From positions 310,001 to 374,000 of the forward strand of contig JARWZZ010000004.1 in assembly GCA_029866125.1 (NCBI GenBank): DNA of 64,000 nucleotides, read 5' to 3'. The DNA is from Limnobacter sp. Its GTDB lineage: Bacteria; Pseudomonadota; Gammaproteobacteria; Burkholderiales; Burkholderiaceae_B. Shown here piece after piece: positions 8,590 through 16,764 of the stretch; position 1 is the stretch's first letter; every line of letters starts with the position of its first letter. A program made the translations under genes and the position numbers. The notes beneath the pieces were generated by a model. That model was not told where the DNA came from and made no database searches. It worked only from the letters and a program-made list of their open reading frames with translations.

Positions 8590-11166
8590 TTAGCGTTGGA
8601 ATGCACTGCTTTCGTGCATGTGCCAGTAACGGAGTCGGGTGTGAAGTGCAGATTGCACTCGGGTTTCATCATATCCCGGCTTGAACCTTGAATGAAGTGC
8701 ACCAACTTGGGCTGTGTGAAACAAAGTTAAATTCATGCCTTGATAGCGGTTTAAAACCTCCTGATGGGGGTGTTTGTAGCGGTTTTTCCAGCCTGACTGA
8801 ATGACAACCGTGCTTGGATTGACCGCATCCAGAAAGGCCTGTGAGGACGATGTTTTTGAGCCGTGATGAGGCGCGTAAAGTACGGAGGCTTGCAGGTGAT
8901 TGGGCGGTTTTTGCCCGGTGCGAATGTCGTCCAGCAAGGCTTGCTCGGCAGCGGCTTCAATGTCGCCACTGAGCAAGAGGCTGTGCTTGGCGTTCGCAAT
9001 TTTCAGCAAGCAGCTTTGGTTGTTGTCGCGTCCTAGGTCGGTGTTTGGGGGTGAGGCAGGTAGGGAAATGGGGATAAAAGTCACCCCATCCCATTGCCAG
9101 GGTTGAAGTGTTTTGCAGTCAAGGTGTTGCGTGTGAATGACTTTTGCTTGAAGGGCCAAACCATGGGAGTGCTGCAGGGGGCTGACCATGTGTTTGGGTG
9201 TATGGTTTTGCAGCAAAACCATGGCGCCGCCAGTGTGGTCTGCATCGTCATGTGACAGCCACAATTGGTCAAGCTGGGTAATGCCCTGGATTTTTAGCCA
9301 AGGTAAAATAACACGCCGGGCAGAATTGGATTGGGCGGTGAAAGCAGGCCCTGTGTCGTACAGCAGGCTGTAATTTTGGGTGCGTATAACAACGGCAGTG
9401 CCTTGGCCTACATCCAGTACGTCCATCCAAAACTCGCCTTGCTCGGCTTTTTGCACAGGCAGAAGTAGGGTACACAAGGCTAGAACACCCGGCCAGCGTG
9501 GCAATACTCCCCTTGGTAATAAAACCCAAAACACCCCGATGACTGCAACTGCATAAACCCAAACGGCTTGTGTGGGCAGGTTCCATGTAATAAGGCCCAA
9601 GTGTTGGGAGGCCTCCAGCCACACCTGTTGAACATCCAGACTTTGCGCGGCAATGTGCAGCAACCATGAATTGCCGGTGAGGGTGCCTAGCATGGACAGC
9701 GGGGTGGAGATAAAACTCATCCATGGAATGGACAAGGCGTTAACCAGTGGGCTAATCAATGACTGTTGATTGAACAAGGCCGCGCAAAATGGGATTAAGC
9801 CCACCGTGGCAACATACTGGGCTTTGAATGCGGCTTGGGCAAAGCCACGCAATTTTTGCTTAGGGGTGGAATATTCGTCCTTGAATGTACGGTACCCCCA
9901 GCCTGAAAAAATCAAGATGCCCACTGCACCAAATGACAAATAAAAGCCGATGTCAAACAACACCCATGGGTCAATCAGCATGCCAATTAGCATGGCAGAC
10001 CAATACACATTCCACACCGACACGCGACCGGGGTAGAGGTGCGAAATCAAAAATCCAGCCTGCATAAGCACAGTGCGTTGCGCAGGCACGCCCCAGCCCG
10101 CCAGTAGCCCATAAATGAGTGCAATGACAATGCCCGCATATTGCCCAGCCAAACCAGCAGGCAAAAACTCGGTAAGCCTGGGTTTAAGCCTCCACAAGCG
10201 ACTGACTACCCAACAGGCCAAACCCGCCAGCATGGTGATATGCAGGCCGGAAATGGCGACCAAGTGGGCGATGCCGGTGTTGTTGAATACCTCTCGTTCC
10301 TCGGGTGCGATAAGCCCTTGATCCCCCGTGACCAATGCCAAAACCAAACCCTGTTGCGGGTGGTTTTTCAGGGTATGGGTGATCCATTGGCCAGTGGAAA
10401 ATCTAAGCTTTTGAATCAGTTCGAGTGGGCTTAGCCACTGCGCCTTGTTGTTGATTTTGTTTGCATTTTGGAGGGTGGCTAACCCCGATATACCCTTTGA
10501 GAACCAATAGGCCTGCACATCAAACCCATGCATTTGTAGGGTGCTTTTGGGGGCTTTGATTTTGACGGTGGCTTGAATCAGTTCGCCCGGTGGCGTGTTC
10601 AGCAAATGTTCAGCGGTGTTGGGGTTGATGACCACAGAAAGCAGGGCGCCTTGGTGCAGGCAGGTGGTCTCAGCTTCTTCCCCTGTATTTGCTTGAATGA
10701 CCGACAGGGTCCACTTTTTAGCACCTTCAGGCAGAAAGGAAACTTGTTCAATCTTAAACAAACCAGGGTGGTCGGTTTGGTGGCATTCAATGGGTACGCG
10801 CTTACTTAGACGCTCTGCTGCAATTGGGCCAGCCAGCAGTTGCGAAAACACCAGTGCTGCAAACAGTGGGTTAAATAATTTGATAAGCCATCGAGTAGTA
10901 GGCGACCAAATTGATTGATTGCTGGAGTTTCGACTTAGCGTAGACAGTGTCAACAAGCAAACTAGACCAAGTAAAACCTGCACCGCGGTCGAGGGTATTT
11001 GAGCGCTTACCCAGTGCCAGATTGCGGGTATTTGGGTTTGTTGGTGGAAAAGGGCAAGTCCGATCAACATGCCCCAAGTGAACAAGACGACTGGCATGGC
11101 GATAGTTGGGGCCTTGGGACCGCACAGTATGTAACTCGGGCGCAGGCCCCACTGCGGTGGTGTCAA
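8590..11166 (-). CDS. comEC: ComEC/Rec2-type DNA uptake channel
   Basis: This is an inner-membrane protein of up to 858 residues that carries single-stranded DNA into the cell during natural transformation. It has N-terminal membrane segments, a soluble OB-like part, the central competence domain with many membrane helices (for example the stretch around GIAHLVAISGLHITMLAG), and a C-terminal metallo-beta-lactamase-like domain with HDDADHTGG near residue 640 and APHHGSKTSSS later. The longest frame begins with TTG at 11166, and neither it nor the ATG at 11097 has a clear ribosome binding site. Homologues usually start just before the first helix, which favours 11097. No other competence genes are in view. 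Confidence 0.9.
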   Translation of the reverse strand: MTPPQWGLRPSYILCGPKAPTIAMPVVLFTWGMLIGLALFHQQTQIPAIWHWVSAQIPSTAVQVLLGLVCLLTLSTLSRNSSNQSIWSPTTRWLIKLFNPLFAALVFSQLLAGPIAAERLSKRVPIECHQTDHPGLFKIEQVSFLPEGAKKWTLSVIQANTGEEAETTCLHQGALLSVVINPNTAEHLLNTPPGELIQATVKIKAPKSTLQMHGFDVQAYWFSKGISGLATLQNANKINNKAQWLSPLELIQKLRFSTGQWITHTLKNHPQQGLVLALVTGDQGLIAPEEREVFNNTGIAHLVAISGLHITMLAGLACWVVSRLWRLKPRLTEFLPAGLAGQYAGIVIALIYGLLAGWGVPAQRTVLMQAGFLISHLYPGRVSVWNVYWSAMLIGMLIDPWVLFDIGFYLSFGAVGILIFSGWGYRTFKDEYSTPKQKLRGFAQAAFKAQYVATVGLIPFCAALFNQQSLISPLVNALSIPWMSFISTPLSMLGTLTGNSWLLHIAAQSLDVQQVWLEASQHLGLITWNLPTQAVWVYAVAVIGVFWVLLPRGVLPRWPGVLALCTLLLPVQKAEQGEFWMDVLDVGQGTAVVIRTQNYSLLYDTGPAFTAQSNSARRVILPWLKIQGITQLDQLWLSHDDADHTGGAMVLLQNHTPKHMVSPLQHSHGLALQAKVIHTQHLDCKTLQPWQWDGVTFIPISLPASPPNTDLGRDNNQSCLLKIANAKHSLLLSGDIEAAAEQALLDDIRTGQKPPNHLQASVLYAPHHGSKTSSSQAFLDAVNPSTVVIQSGWKNRYKHPHQEVLNRYQGMNLTLFHTAQVGALHSRFKPGYDETRVQSALHTRLRYWHMHESSAFQR

Positions 11167-11286
11167 CTGACAGGATGAGTTGTCACCCTAGGTAGTGAAC
11201 GGACCCTGTTCAATTAATTTAAGGAACAAATCACTCCGAGGCGCTACTAAGTATTCCTTTTAAAAAACAGGTCAAGGAGAATAAAT
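11167..11286. other. Divergent spacer between comEC and the cysteine-rich ORF
   Basis: This 120-bp spacer holds the ribosome binding site AAGGAGA (11274-11280) for the gene on the right. I could not identify a convincing promoter for either side. Confidence 0.4.
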
Positions 11287-11631
11287 GTGATTAGCTCAAC
11301 CAGTTCAGCGGCTGTGGGTCAATGCCCAGAAGTCGAACTTGCCAGCACTCCGGGCATAATTTCAGCTCAGCCAACAGGTGATGGCCAGGCCACTCAAGCT
11401 GCTACGGGTACTGCTGGTCGAAAATCATCAACAAGTATCAGTTGTTGTGCCTTAGTCTGTGAATGTTGTACGGGACTGGCCTATGCCTGCGGTGGTGTTT
11501 CCGCGTGCGCTCATGTGGTCACGCCCATTTGTATGTGTGCACATGCGCCATCCGTTGTTGTCACAGCAGGATGGTCTATTGCCGTCGTTGCGTGTGCTTG
11601 TTCTGTATGGACGGTCGTGTGCTGTAGCTGA
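11287..11631 (+). CDS. Unrecognised cysteine-rich small protein
   Basis: This 114-residue ORF starts with GTG, six bases after a near-perfect Shine-Dalgarno AAGGAGA; an ATG overlapping the GTG is followed at once by a stop in its own frame. The product has 14 cysteines, 13 of them after residue 52 and several as CC, CxC or CxxC (SCCALVCECCTG, ICMCAH, VACACS, VVCCS). The first half is rich in Ser, Thr, Ala and Gly. Charged residues are scarce, with GRK near residue 46 the only basic cluster. No family is recognised. The layout of a cysteine-free-like leader before a cysteine-rich tail resembles some secreted, metal-binding or modified-peptide precursors, but no modification genes are nearby. 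It could also be a non-coding ORF with a chance ribosome site. Confidence 0.5.
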   Translation: MISSTSSAAVGQCPEVELASTPGIISAQPTGDGQATQAATGTAGRKSSTSISCCALVCECCTGLAYACGGVSACAHVVTPICMCAHAPSVVVTAGWSIAVVACACSVWTVVCCS

Positions 11632-11657
11632 CCAGAAATTCCATTATTTTGCTTGTT

Positions 11658-12437
11658 TTAGTTGACCAAAGCGGGCAGAGCCCGTTGTGCATTGCTTTGT
11701 GTAAGGTGACTTAATTCACTCACACTCACCCCTCTCAATTGCGCAATCACTTCTGCGATGCGTGGAATATGGGAGGGGTCATTGCGTTGGTGGTTAATCC
11801 ATTCAGGCGGAATGTCTGGCCCATCGGTTTCCAACACAAGGGCTTCTCCTGGTAAGTTGCTAACCAAGCTACGAATTTGCCGTGCACGGGTAAACGTGCT
11901 TGCGCCGCCAAAACCCAAACACATATTGAGTTGGACGAACAGGTCGGCCTGTTGGTTGCTGCCGTTGAAAGCATGGGCAATGCCAGATTTTGGTTTGTAA
12001 ATTCGCAGGCCTTTTAAAATCAAATCTTGGGCACGGCGCACATGCATCACCACAGGTAAATCAAAATCACGCGCAATTTTCAGTTGTTCATGAAAAAACA
12101 GCGTTTGCCGTTGCCAGTCCGGGTTGGGTACAAAACCGTCTAAACCAATTTCGCCAATTCCGGCAAACAGCGGGTCGGCCATTGCCAATTGAACTGCATG
12201 CCGTAACTTGACCAAATCCTCGTCGCTTGATTTTTCGACATACAAGGGGTGTATGCCCAAGCAGTAAACCGCCCCTTGTGTTTGTGCTGCAAGGTTTTGA
12301 ACGGCTTGAAAGTTGTTGACATGCACAGCCGGTAATACAAACCGGTTAACATGGTTGGAGCGAGCAAGCTGAACCACTTGGGCTCGATCCAAGTCATATT
12401 CCAAAGCGTCCAGATGCAAATGCGTGTCGGTCCACAT
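11658..12437 (-). CDS. TatD family metal-dependent hydrolase
   Basis: This 259-residue TIM-barrel protein belongs to the TatD family, which includes Mg-dependent DNases and other phosphodiesterases of the cytoplasm. Metal ligands are visible as His6 and His8 in THLHLD, Glu96 in GEIGLD, His132 in VMHVRR, His155 in GIAHAF and Asp205 in LETDGPDI. The frame is open about 35 codons further upstream, but those codons would cross the divergent DUF2062 gene. The start MWTDTHLHLD matches the family, where the first metal motif lies near residue 6. Only 28 bases separate it from the divergent DUF2062 start. Its 3' end faces the cysteine-rich ORF. Confidence 0.9.
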   Translation of the reverse strand: MWTDTHLHLDALEYDLDRAQVVQLARSNHVNRFVLPAVHVNNFQAVQNLAAQTQGAVYCLGIHPLYVEKSSDEDLVKLRHAVQLAMADPLFAGIGEIGLDGFVPNPDWQRQTLFFHEQLKIARDFDLPVVMHVRRAQDLILKGLRIYKPKSGIAHAFNGSNQQADLFVQLNMCLGFGGASTFTRARQIRSLVSNLPGEALVLETDGPDIPPEWINHQRNDPSHIPRIAEVIAQLRGVSVSELSHLTQSNAQRALPALVN

Positions 12438-12465
12438 ACCTAAATTTTGCCACAAACGGATACTC

Positions 12466-13017
12466 ATGATTCGAACTTGGATTCGTAAACTTTTGCCAAA
12501 CAGTGAGCAGCTGGATGCAATACCCATTTTAAGGCGATACAAGTCCCTGTTTGATCACCCCAATCTGTGGGCTATTAACCGGCGAAGCGTGGCTGGCGGT
12601 GTGGCTGCGGGTTTGTTTTGCGGGTTAATTCCAGGGCCGTTTCAGGTAATTGGCTCCTTGCTGTGGGTTTTTGTTGCAAAGGTCAATTTACCCGTTGCTA
12701 TTTTGGTCACTTTTTATACCAACCCCTTAACAATCGTACCTCTTTACTTGTTTGCAGTGGCTTATGGCCAGTTGCTTTTGGGTGGCCTGCCCGGGGACGC
12801 ACCCATTCAACATGCACCTGACTTTAGTTTGATTGATATGTCGGGCTATTTGCATGCGCTGCTGGATTGGACGCTGAGCTTGGGGCCTGCTTTGGCTGTG
12901 GGCTTGCCCGCGACAATGTGTACTTTTGCACTGCTGGGCTATTTGTTTGTCCGTATTTCATGGAGTTCGACCATACGCATGGCGGTCATTCGCCGTCGCA
13001 GAAGGCAAATTAAATAA
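12466..13017 (+). CDS. DUF2062 membrane protein
   Basis: This is a 183-residue protein with hydrophobic segments. The region RSVAGGVAAGLFCGLIPGPFQ, then NLPVAILVTFYTNPLTIVPLY, is characteristic of DUF2062, whose function is not known. The C-terminus is basic (VIRRRRRQIK). The start chosen is ATG at 12466; an upstream in-frame ATG at 12424 would overlap tatD. The next gene begins 69 bases downstream on the same strand, so it may be co-transcribed with the hemolysin-like operon, although the spacer could also hold a promoter. Confidence 0.75.
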   Translation: MIRTWIRKLLPNSEQLDAIPILRRYKSLFDHPNLWAINRRSVAGGVAAGLFCGLIPGPFQVIGSLLWVFVAKVNLPVAILVTFYTNPLTIVPLYLFAVAYGQLLLGGLPGDAPIQHAPDFSLIDMSGYLHALLDWTLSLGPALAVGLPATMCTFALLGYLFVRISWSSTIRMAVIRRRRRQIK

Positions 13018-13085
13018 ATTGCAGTTAATTTAGCGTTAATTTTCAGGCTTTAATCTGGCATCCATCAACACAGGGGGGAACCTGG

Positions 13086-13679
13086 ATGGATTTGTCAGAA
13101 CAACATCAAATAAGCCAGCAGCTGAGTGGTCAGTCGATTGGCCAAAGCTATCAAGCCGAGTCCGAGCTCAAGCAGTTTATTGCTGAAACCTTTGCACACG
13201 CCTATGGTGCTCAGATCGATCACTTTTGCACTCGGTTAATGGGTGTTACCAATTCAGAAGGGGATTTGATTGCCGCTGCTGGCTACAACGTGGCTGAAGA
13301 TCAAACCCTGTTCCTCGAGCAATACCTCAACCACCCTGTTGAAAAAGTCATCTCGGCCAAATTGGGATTTACGGTGGATCGTGCCGCCATTGCAGAGGTA
13401 GGCAATTTGGCCACCCGTCACGCAGGTGGTGCGCGCATGCTGATTCGCTTAGTGACTGAAATTTTGCATCGAGAAGGCTACCGTTGGGTGGTGTTCACTG
13501 CAACCCGTAGCCTCATTAACAGCTTCCACCGGATGGGCCTTGAGCCTGTTGAACTGGCACATGCAACGCCCAATCGCGTTAAAAATGCGGCGGCTTGGGG
13601 CAGCTATTACGACACGCAACCCGTGGTTGTAGTGGGCGACATTGAAATGGGTTTTAAATGGTTGAACGCTCAATCATGA
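13086..13679 (+). CDS. Thermostable hemolysin family protein (PF12261-like)
   Basis: This 197-residue protein resembles the family named after the delta-VPH thermostable hemolysin of Vibrio. No signal peptide or membrane segment is visible. The pattern EVGNLATRHAGGARMLIRLVTEIL, followed by VFTATRSLINSFHRMGLEP, resembles the acyl-CoA binding and C-terminal parts of acetyltransferase (GNAT/LuxI-like) folds. An intracellular acyltransferase-type role is therefore more likely than pore formation; this is inference. The start follows AGGGGGG. The stop overlaps the next start as ATGA, so translation is coupled to an AMP-forming ligase-like gene. It is the first gene of an operon that also encodes a di-iron oxidase-like protein and a dehydrogenase. 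Confidence 0.75.
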   Translation: MDLSEQHQISQQLSGQSIGQSYQAESELKQFIAETFAHAYGAQIDHFCTRLMGVTNSEGDLIAAAGYNVAEDQTLFLEQYLNHPVEKVISAKLGFTVDRAAIAEVGNLATRHAGGARMLIRLVTEILHREGYRWVVFTATRSLINSFHRMGLEPVELAHATPNRVKNAAAWGSYYDTQPVVVVGDIEMGFKWLNAQS

Positions 13680-15223
13680 ACACGCCACTTATTCCCGCCT
13701 TGGCTGCTTACAGCGCTGCACTAAACGCAGGTACGGGCCGTGCCCGCTTGGATGGTGCGGCTTTGCGAATGCAAGTGCTGGACATTATCCAGACAATTTT
13801 AAAGTTTCACCCCGGTTTGCAAATCGCAATATTGGCCGACAACAGTCCATCTTGGATTGCTGTGGATTTGGCCTGCGCAAGCCTTGTCCGGAGTGGGTTT
13901 CCAAGTACCCTCGTGCCTTTACCGGACTTTTTTACAAACGAGCAACTTTCCCATTTGGTGAAAGAGGCTCAGGTGACCTTGCTGGTGACTGACAACCCAC
14001 AGCGGGCTGCTGAACTGGGTTTTGAGGTGTTGGCTGAACAGGAAGAGGCTTCAAATTTCCCTTTAATTTGGATGACACCCAAGCCGCAGCTTCGCGCAAG
14101 TACACCGCTGATGAGTGCGAGTAAGGCGCAAGCCTTGCGCCCAGTGCAAAAAATTACCTTTACATCCGGTACCACCGGGCAACCCAAAGGCGTGTGCCTG
14201 ACGGTAGATCAACAATGGCAGGTTGCAGCGGCATTGGACCATGCCACCACTGGTTTGAACATTCAGCGCCATTTGTGCCTGCTGCCACTGGCTGTGTTGC
14301 TTGAGAACATTGCAGGTGTTTACGCACCGTTGCTGGCCAATGCGGAAATATGTTGCCCACCCTTAAGTGAGGTGGGTTTAACAGGTGCTAGCCAATTTGA
14401 TGCCAGCTTGTGCCTTGATGCGATTGCGCGCTTTCAGGCAGAAAGCATCATTCTTTTACCGCAAACTCTTTTTGCATTGTTGCAGGCCATTCAACCGGGT
14501 GACCTACGCATCCGCAGCCTTAAGTTTGCAGCGGTAGGTGGTGGCAAAGTACCCAGCGGGTTGTTGGCTTTGGCCGCATTGCATGGCTTGCCAGTGTTTG
14601 AGGGTTACGGCCTTTCAGAATGTTCATCTGTGGTTTGCCTGAATACCGTTGAGCAACACAAACCCGGCACGGTGGGCAAGCCCTTGCATGGCGTTCAAGT
14701 TCGGATTGCGCAGGACCAAGAAATTTGGGTGAACAGAGAGGGCAGCCGTGGCTTTGAAGGCTACTTGCATCAGCTGGGCGACGCAAGCCAAACCCAAACT
14801 ACTTTAAGCGATGGCTGGATGCCCACTGGCGACTTAGGCTCAATCGATGAGGACGGTTTTGTTTCCATTCATGGTCGTAAGAAGAACCTGATTATCACTG
14901 GATTTGGCCGAAATGTAAGCCCCGAATGGCCAGAAAGTATTTTGCTGGAAAGCGGCCAGTTTTTACAGGCGGTTGTATTTGGTGAAGGCATGTCCAGCCT
15001 GTGTGCTGTTGTAGTACCCCGGCCTGGCTATAAGCCCGAACAACTCAATACCCTGCTGCAAACCGTGAATGCACGCCTACCGGATTACGCACAAATACAT
15101 CAAGTGTTTGTGGCGGCTGAACCCTTCACCCACAGCAATGGCCTAGCCACTGCCAATGGCCGAGTGCGTCGAGAGGCCATTTGGCAAACCTATTCAATAC
15201 ATTTTCAAGGACTTCAAGCATGA
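13676..15223 (+). CDS. AMP-binding (acyl-adenylate forming) enzyme-like protein
   Basis: This is a 515-residue member of the acyl-CoA synthetase/adenylate-forming superfamily. The P-loop motif TFTSGTTGQPKG lies at about 160-171, GYGLSECS near 310, and PTGDLGSIDEDGFVSIHGRKKNLII near 385, so the ATP site is complete. In the C-terminal A10 region, where most members have a catalytic lysine (as in TPTxKxRR), this protein reads ATANGRVRRE with Arg at that place. It may adenylate poorly or use another acceptor. The start overlaps the preceding stop (ATGA) and its own stop overlaps the next start. It probably activates a fatty or other carboxylic acid for the flanking enzymes; the substrate is unknown. 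Confidence 0.8.
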   Translation: MNTPLIPALAAYSAALNAGTGRARLDGAALRMQVLDIIQTILKFHPGLQIAILADNSPSWIAVDLACASLVRSGFPSTLVPLPDFFTNEQLSHLVKEAQVTLLVTDNPQRAAELGFEVLAEQEEASNFPLIWMTPKPQLRASTPLMSASKAQALRPVQKITFTSGTTGQPKGVCLTVDQQWQVAAALDHATTGLNIQRHLCLLPLAVLLENIAGVYAPLLANAEICCPPLSEVGLTGASQFDASLCLDAIARFQAESIILLPQTLFALLQAIQPGDLRIRSLKFAAVGGGKVPSGLLALAALHGLPVFEGYGLSECSSVVCLNTVEQHKPGTVGKPLHGVQVRIAQDQEIWVNREGSRGFEGYLHQLGDASQTQTTLSDGWMPTGDLGSIDEDGFVSIHGRKKNLIITGFGRNVSPEWPESILLESGQFLQAVVFGEGMSSLCAVVVPRPGYKPEQLNTLLQTVNARLPDYAQIHQVFVAAEPFTHSNGLATANGRVRREAIWQTYSIHFQGLQA

Positions 15224-15906
15224 ACACTCCATTTTTTCAACGACTACAACAAGAAACAGAATCCAGCCGAAATGAATTGGTTGGTATTCCCCTGATTCAG
15301 GAAGCGCTGCGCGGTGAAGTGACCCGCGCACAGTACCTCGCATTTTTAGGGCAGGCTTACCACCATGTTAAGCACACAGTGCCACTTTTAATGGCATGTG
15401 GTAGCTGCCTGGGCTCAGAGAATGAGCTTTTAAGAAAAGCCATTGTTGAGTATGTTGAAGAAGAGTATGGCCATGAACAGTGGATTTTGGACGACATCAA
15501 AGCTGCAGGCGGCAACCCCTATCAGGTTAAAAATGCCACGCCCAGTATTGCCACTGAAACCATGGTGGCCTATGCCTACAATCAAATTGACCGCAAAAAC
15601 CCAGTAGGTTTTTTTGGCATGGTGCATGTGCTAGAAGGCACCAGCACCGCACTGGCCACAATGGCAGCCGAGAAAATTCAGGCCAATTTGGGATTGCCCC
15701 CCAATGCGTTTACATACCTCACCTCCCACGGCAGTTTGGATTTAGACCATGTGAAGTTTTTTGAGGAACTGGTTAACCAATTGACGCGTGAGGAAGATCG
15801 ACAGTCGATTATCCGCACTGCACACGTCATGTACAAACTCTATGGCGATGTGTTTCGCGGCCTGCCCCAGTCCAATAGCCATGAATTGTTTGGAGAGGTG
15901 GCATGA
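15220..15906 (+). CDS. TenA/heme-oxygenase-like putative di-iron oxidase
   Basis: This is a 228-residue all-helical protein of the iron-containing redox enzyme (TenA-like) group. Possible metal ligands are seen in AYHHVKH (His48, 49, 52), VEEEYGHEQW (Glu81, His85), VLEGTS (Glu139) and SHGSLDLDHVKFF (His170, Asp174, His177). This spacing recalls heme-oxygenase-like di-iron oxidases such as UndA, which act on fatty acids or amino acids. It lacks the thiaminase cysteine context expected for TenA, and no thiamine genes are nearby. ATGA overlaps on both sides show tight coupling to the ligase-like and dehydrogenase genes. The fold is well supported; di-iron chemistry is inferred. Confidence 0.7.
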   Translation: MNTPFFQRLQQETESSRNELVGIPLIQEALRGEVTRAQYLAFLGQAYHHVKHTVPLLMACGSCLGSENELLRKAIVEYVEEEYGHEQWILDDIKAAGGNPYQVKNATPSIATETMVAYAYNQIDRKNPVGFFGMVHVLEGTSTALATMAAEKIQANLGLPPNAFTYLTSHGSLDLDHVKFFEELVNQLTREEDRQSIIRTAHVMYKLYGDVFRGLPQSNSHELFGEVA

Positions 15907-16751
15907 GCGCAGTGCACAATCAAGCCCAACATCATGCCCCACATCATGCCCCACAGCACAAAGCGGTCTATAAGGCAGTGTTAAGCGGTGCCACTGGCGG
16001 TATTGGAAGGGCGATGGCCTTGGAGTTGGCTGCCCAATCGTCCCATCTTGTACTGCTTGGCAGGAATGCGGCGGAATTGGCCGCACTGGCTGAAATGTTA
16101 AGCCGTAAATTCCCAGTCCTTACTGTCAGCCATTGTGCAGGTGACCTAAGCCAGATGGATTACCAAAACCAAGTGTTGAAGCATTGTGAGTCGTTAGGCA
16201 CAGGCATTAACTTGTTGGTGAATAACGCAGGGGCAAACGCATTTGGGCCTGCCGAAGCACAAAGCCCGCAAACAGTAGCCCAACTGGTACAGGTTAACTT
16301 GATTGCCCCTATCCAACTCACGCAACTTTTATTGCCTTTGTTGAAAAAACAAGTGCAATCCACTGTGGTGCAAGTGGGGTCCATTTTTGGCTACATTGGC
16401 TACCCCGGCAACAGTGTGTACTGCGGCACCAAGTTTGGCTTGCGCGGCTATTCACAAGCCCTACGCAGAGAGCTGGCAAACAGCAGTGTCCGTGTTAAGT
16501 ATTTTGCGCCGCGTGCCACCAAAACAGCAATCAACCACGGTGCAGTGGACAAGCTTAATGCGGAGTTGAAGGTTCAAAGAGACACACCTGAAGCGGTTGC
16601 AATTCAATTGATTCCCTTTATTCAAAGCTCAAAGCATGAGCTCAAAATCGGATTTCCTGAAAAGTTGTTTGTGTTTTTAAATCAACTTTTCCCGGGGGTG
16701 AACGACAAAGCCATTCGCGGTCAGCTTCCCACCATTCAAAAATATTTCTAA
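15903..16751 (+). CDS. Short-chain dehydrogenase with histidine-rich N-terminus
   Basis: This is a 282-residue NAD(P)-dependent oxidoreductase of the classical SDR type. The cofactor loop SGATGGIG is at 28-35, NNAG near 107, catalytic Ser160 in VGSIFG, and YCGTK with Tyr173 and Lys177. The substrate-binding half (KYFAPRATKTAINHG) resembles SDRs acting on lipids. Before the Rossmann fold stands an unusual stretch, HNQAQHHAPHHAPQHK, with six histidines, encoded by a short duplicated DNA unit. The gene is the fourth in the ATGA-coupled series, so it probably reduces or oxidises a product of the putative di-iron enzyme and ligase. Confidence 0.85.
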   Translation: MSAVHNQAQHHAPHHAPQHKAVYKAVLSGATGGIGRAMALELAAQSSHLVLLGRNAAELAALAEMLSRKFPVLTVSHCAGDLSQMDYQNQVLKHCESLGTGINLLVNNAGANAFGPAEAQSPQTVAQLVQVNLIAPIQLTQLLLPLLKKQVQSTVVQVGSIFGYIGYPGNSVYCGTKFGLRGYSQALRRELANSSVRVKYFAPRATKTAINHGAVDKLNAELKVQRDTPEAVAIQLIPFIQSSKHELKIGFPEKLFVFLNQLFPGVNDKAIRGQLPTIQKYF

Positions 16752-16764
16752 GGAGTTTTAAACC

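Noticed and set aside
13086-13679. Reading the thermostable-hemolysin-family gene as a secreted toxin
   Set aside because: No signal peptide or membrane segment is present, and it is translationally coupled to metabolic enzymes. The family name reflects history, not this gene's likely role.
15220-15906. Calling the helical protein TenA (thiaminase II)
   Set aside because: No thiamine genes or riboswitch are nearby, and the histidine/acidic pattern fits iron binding better than the thiaminase active site.
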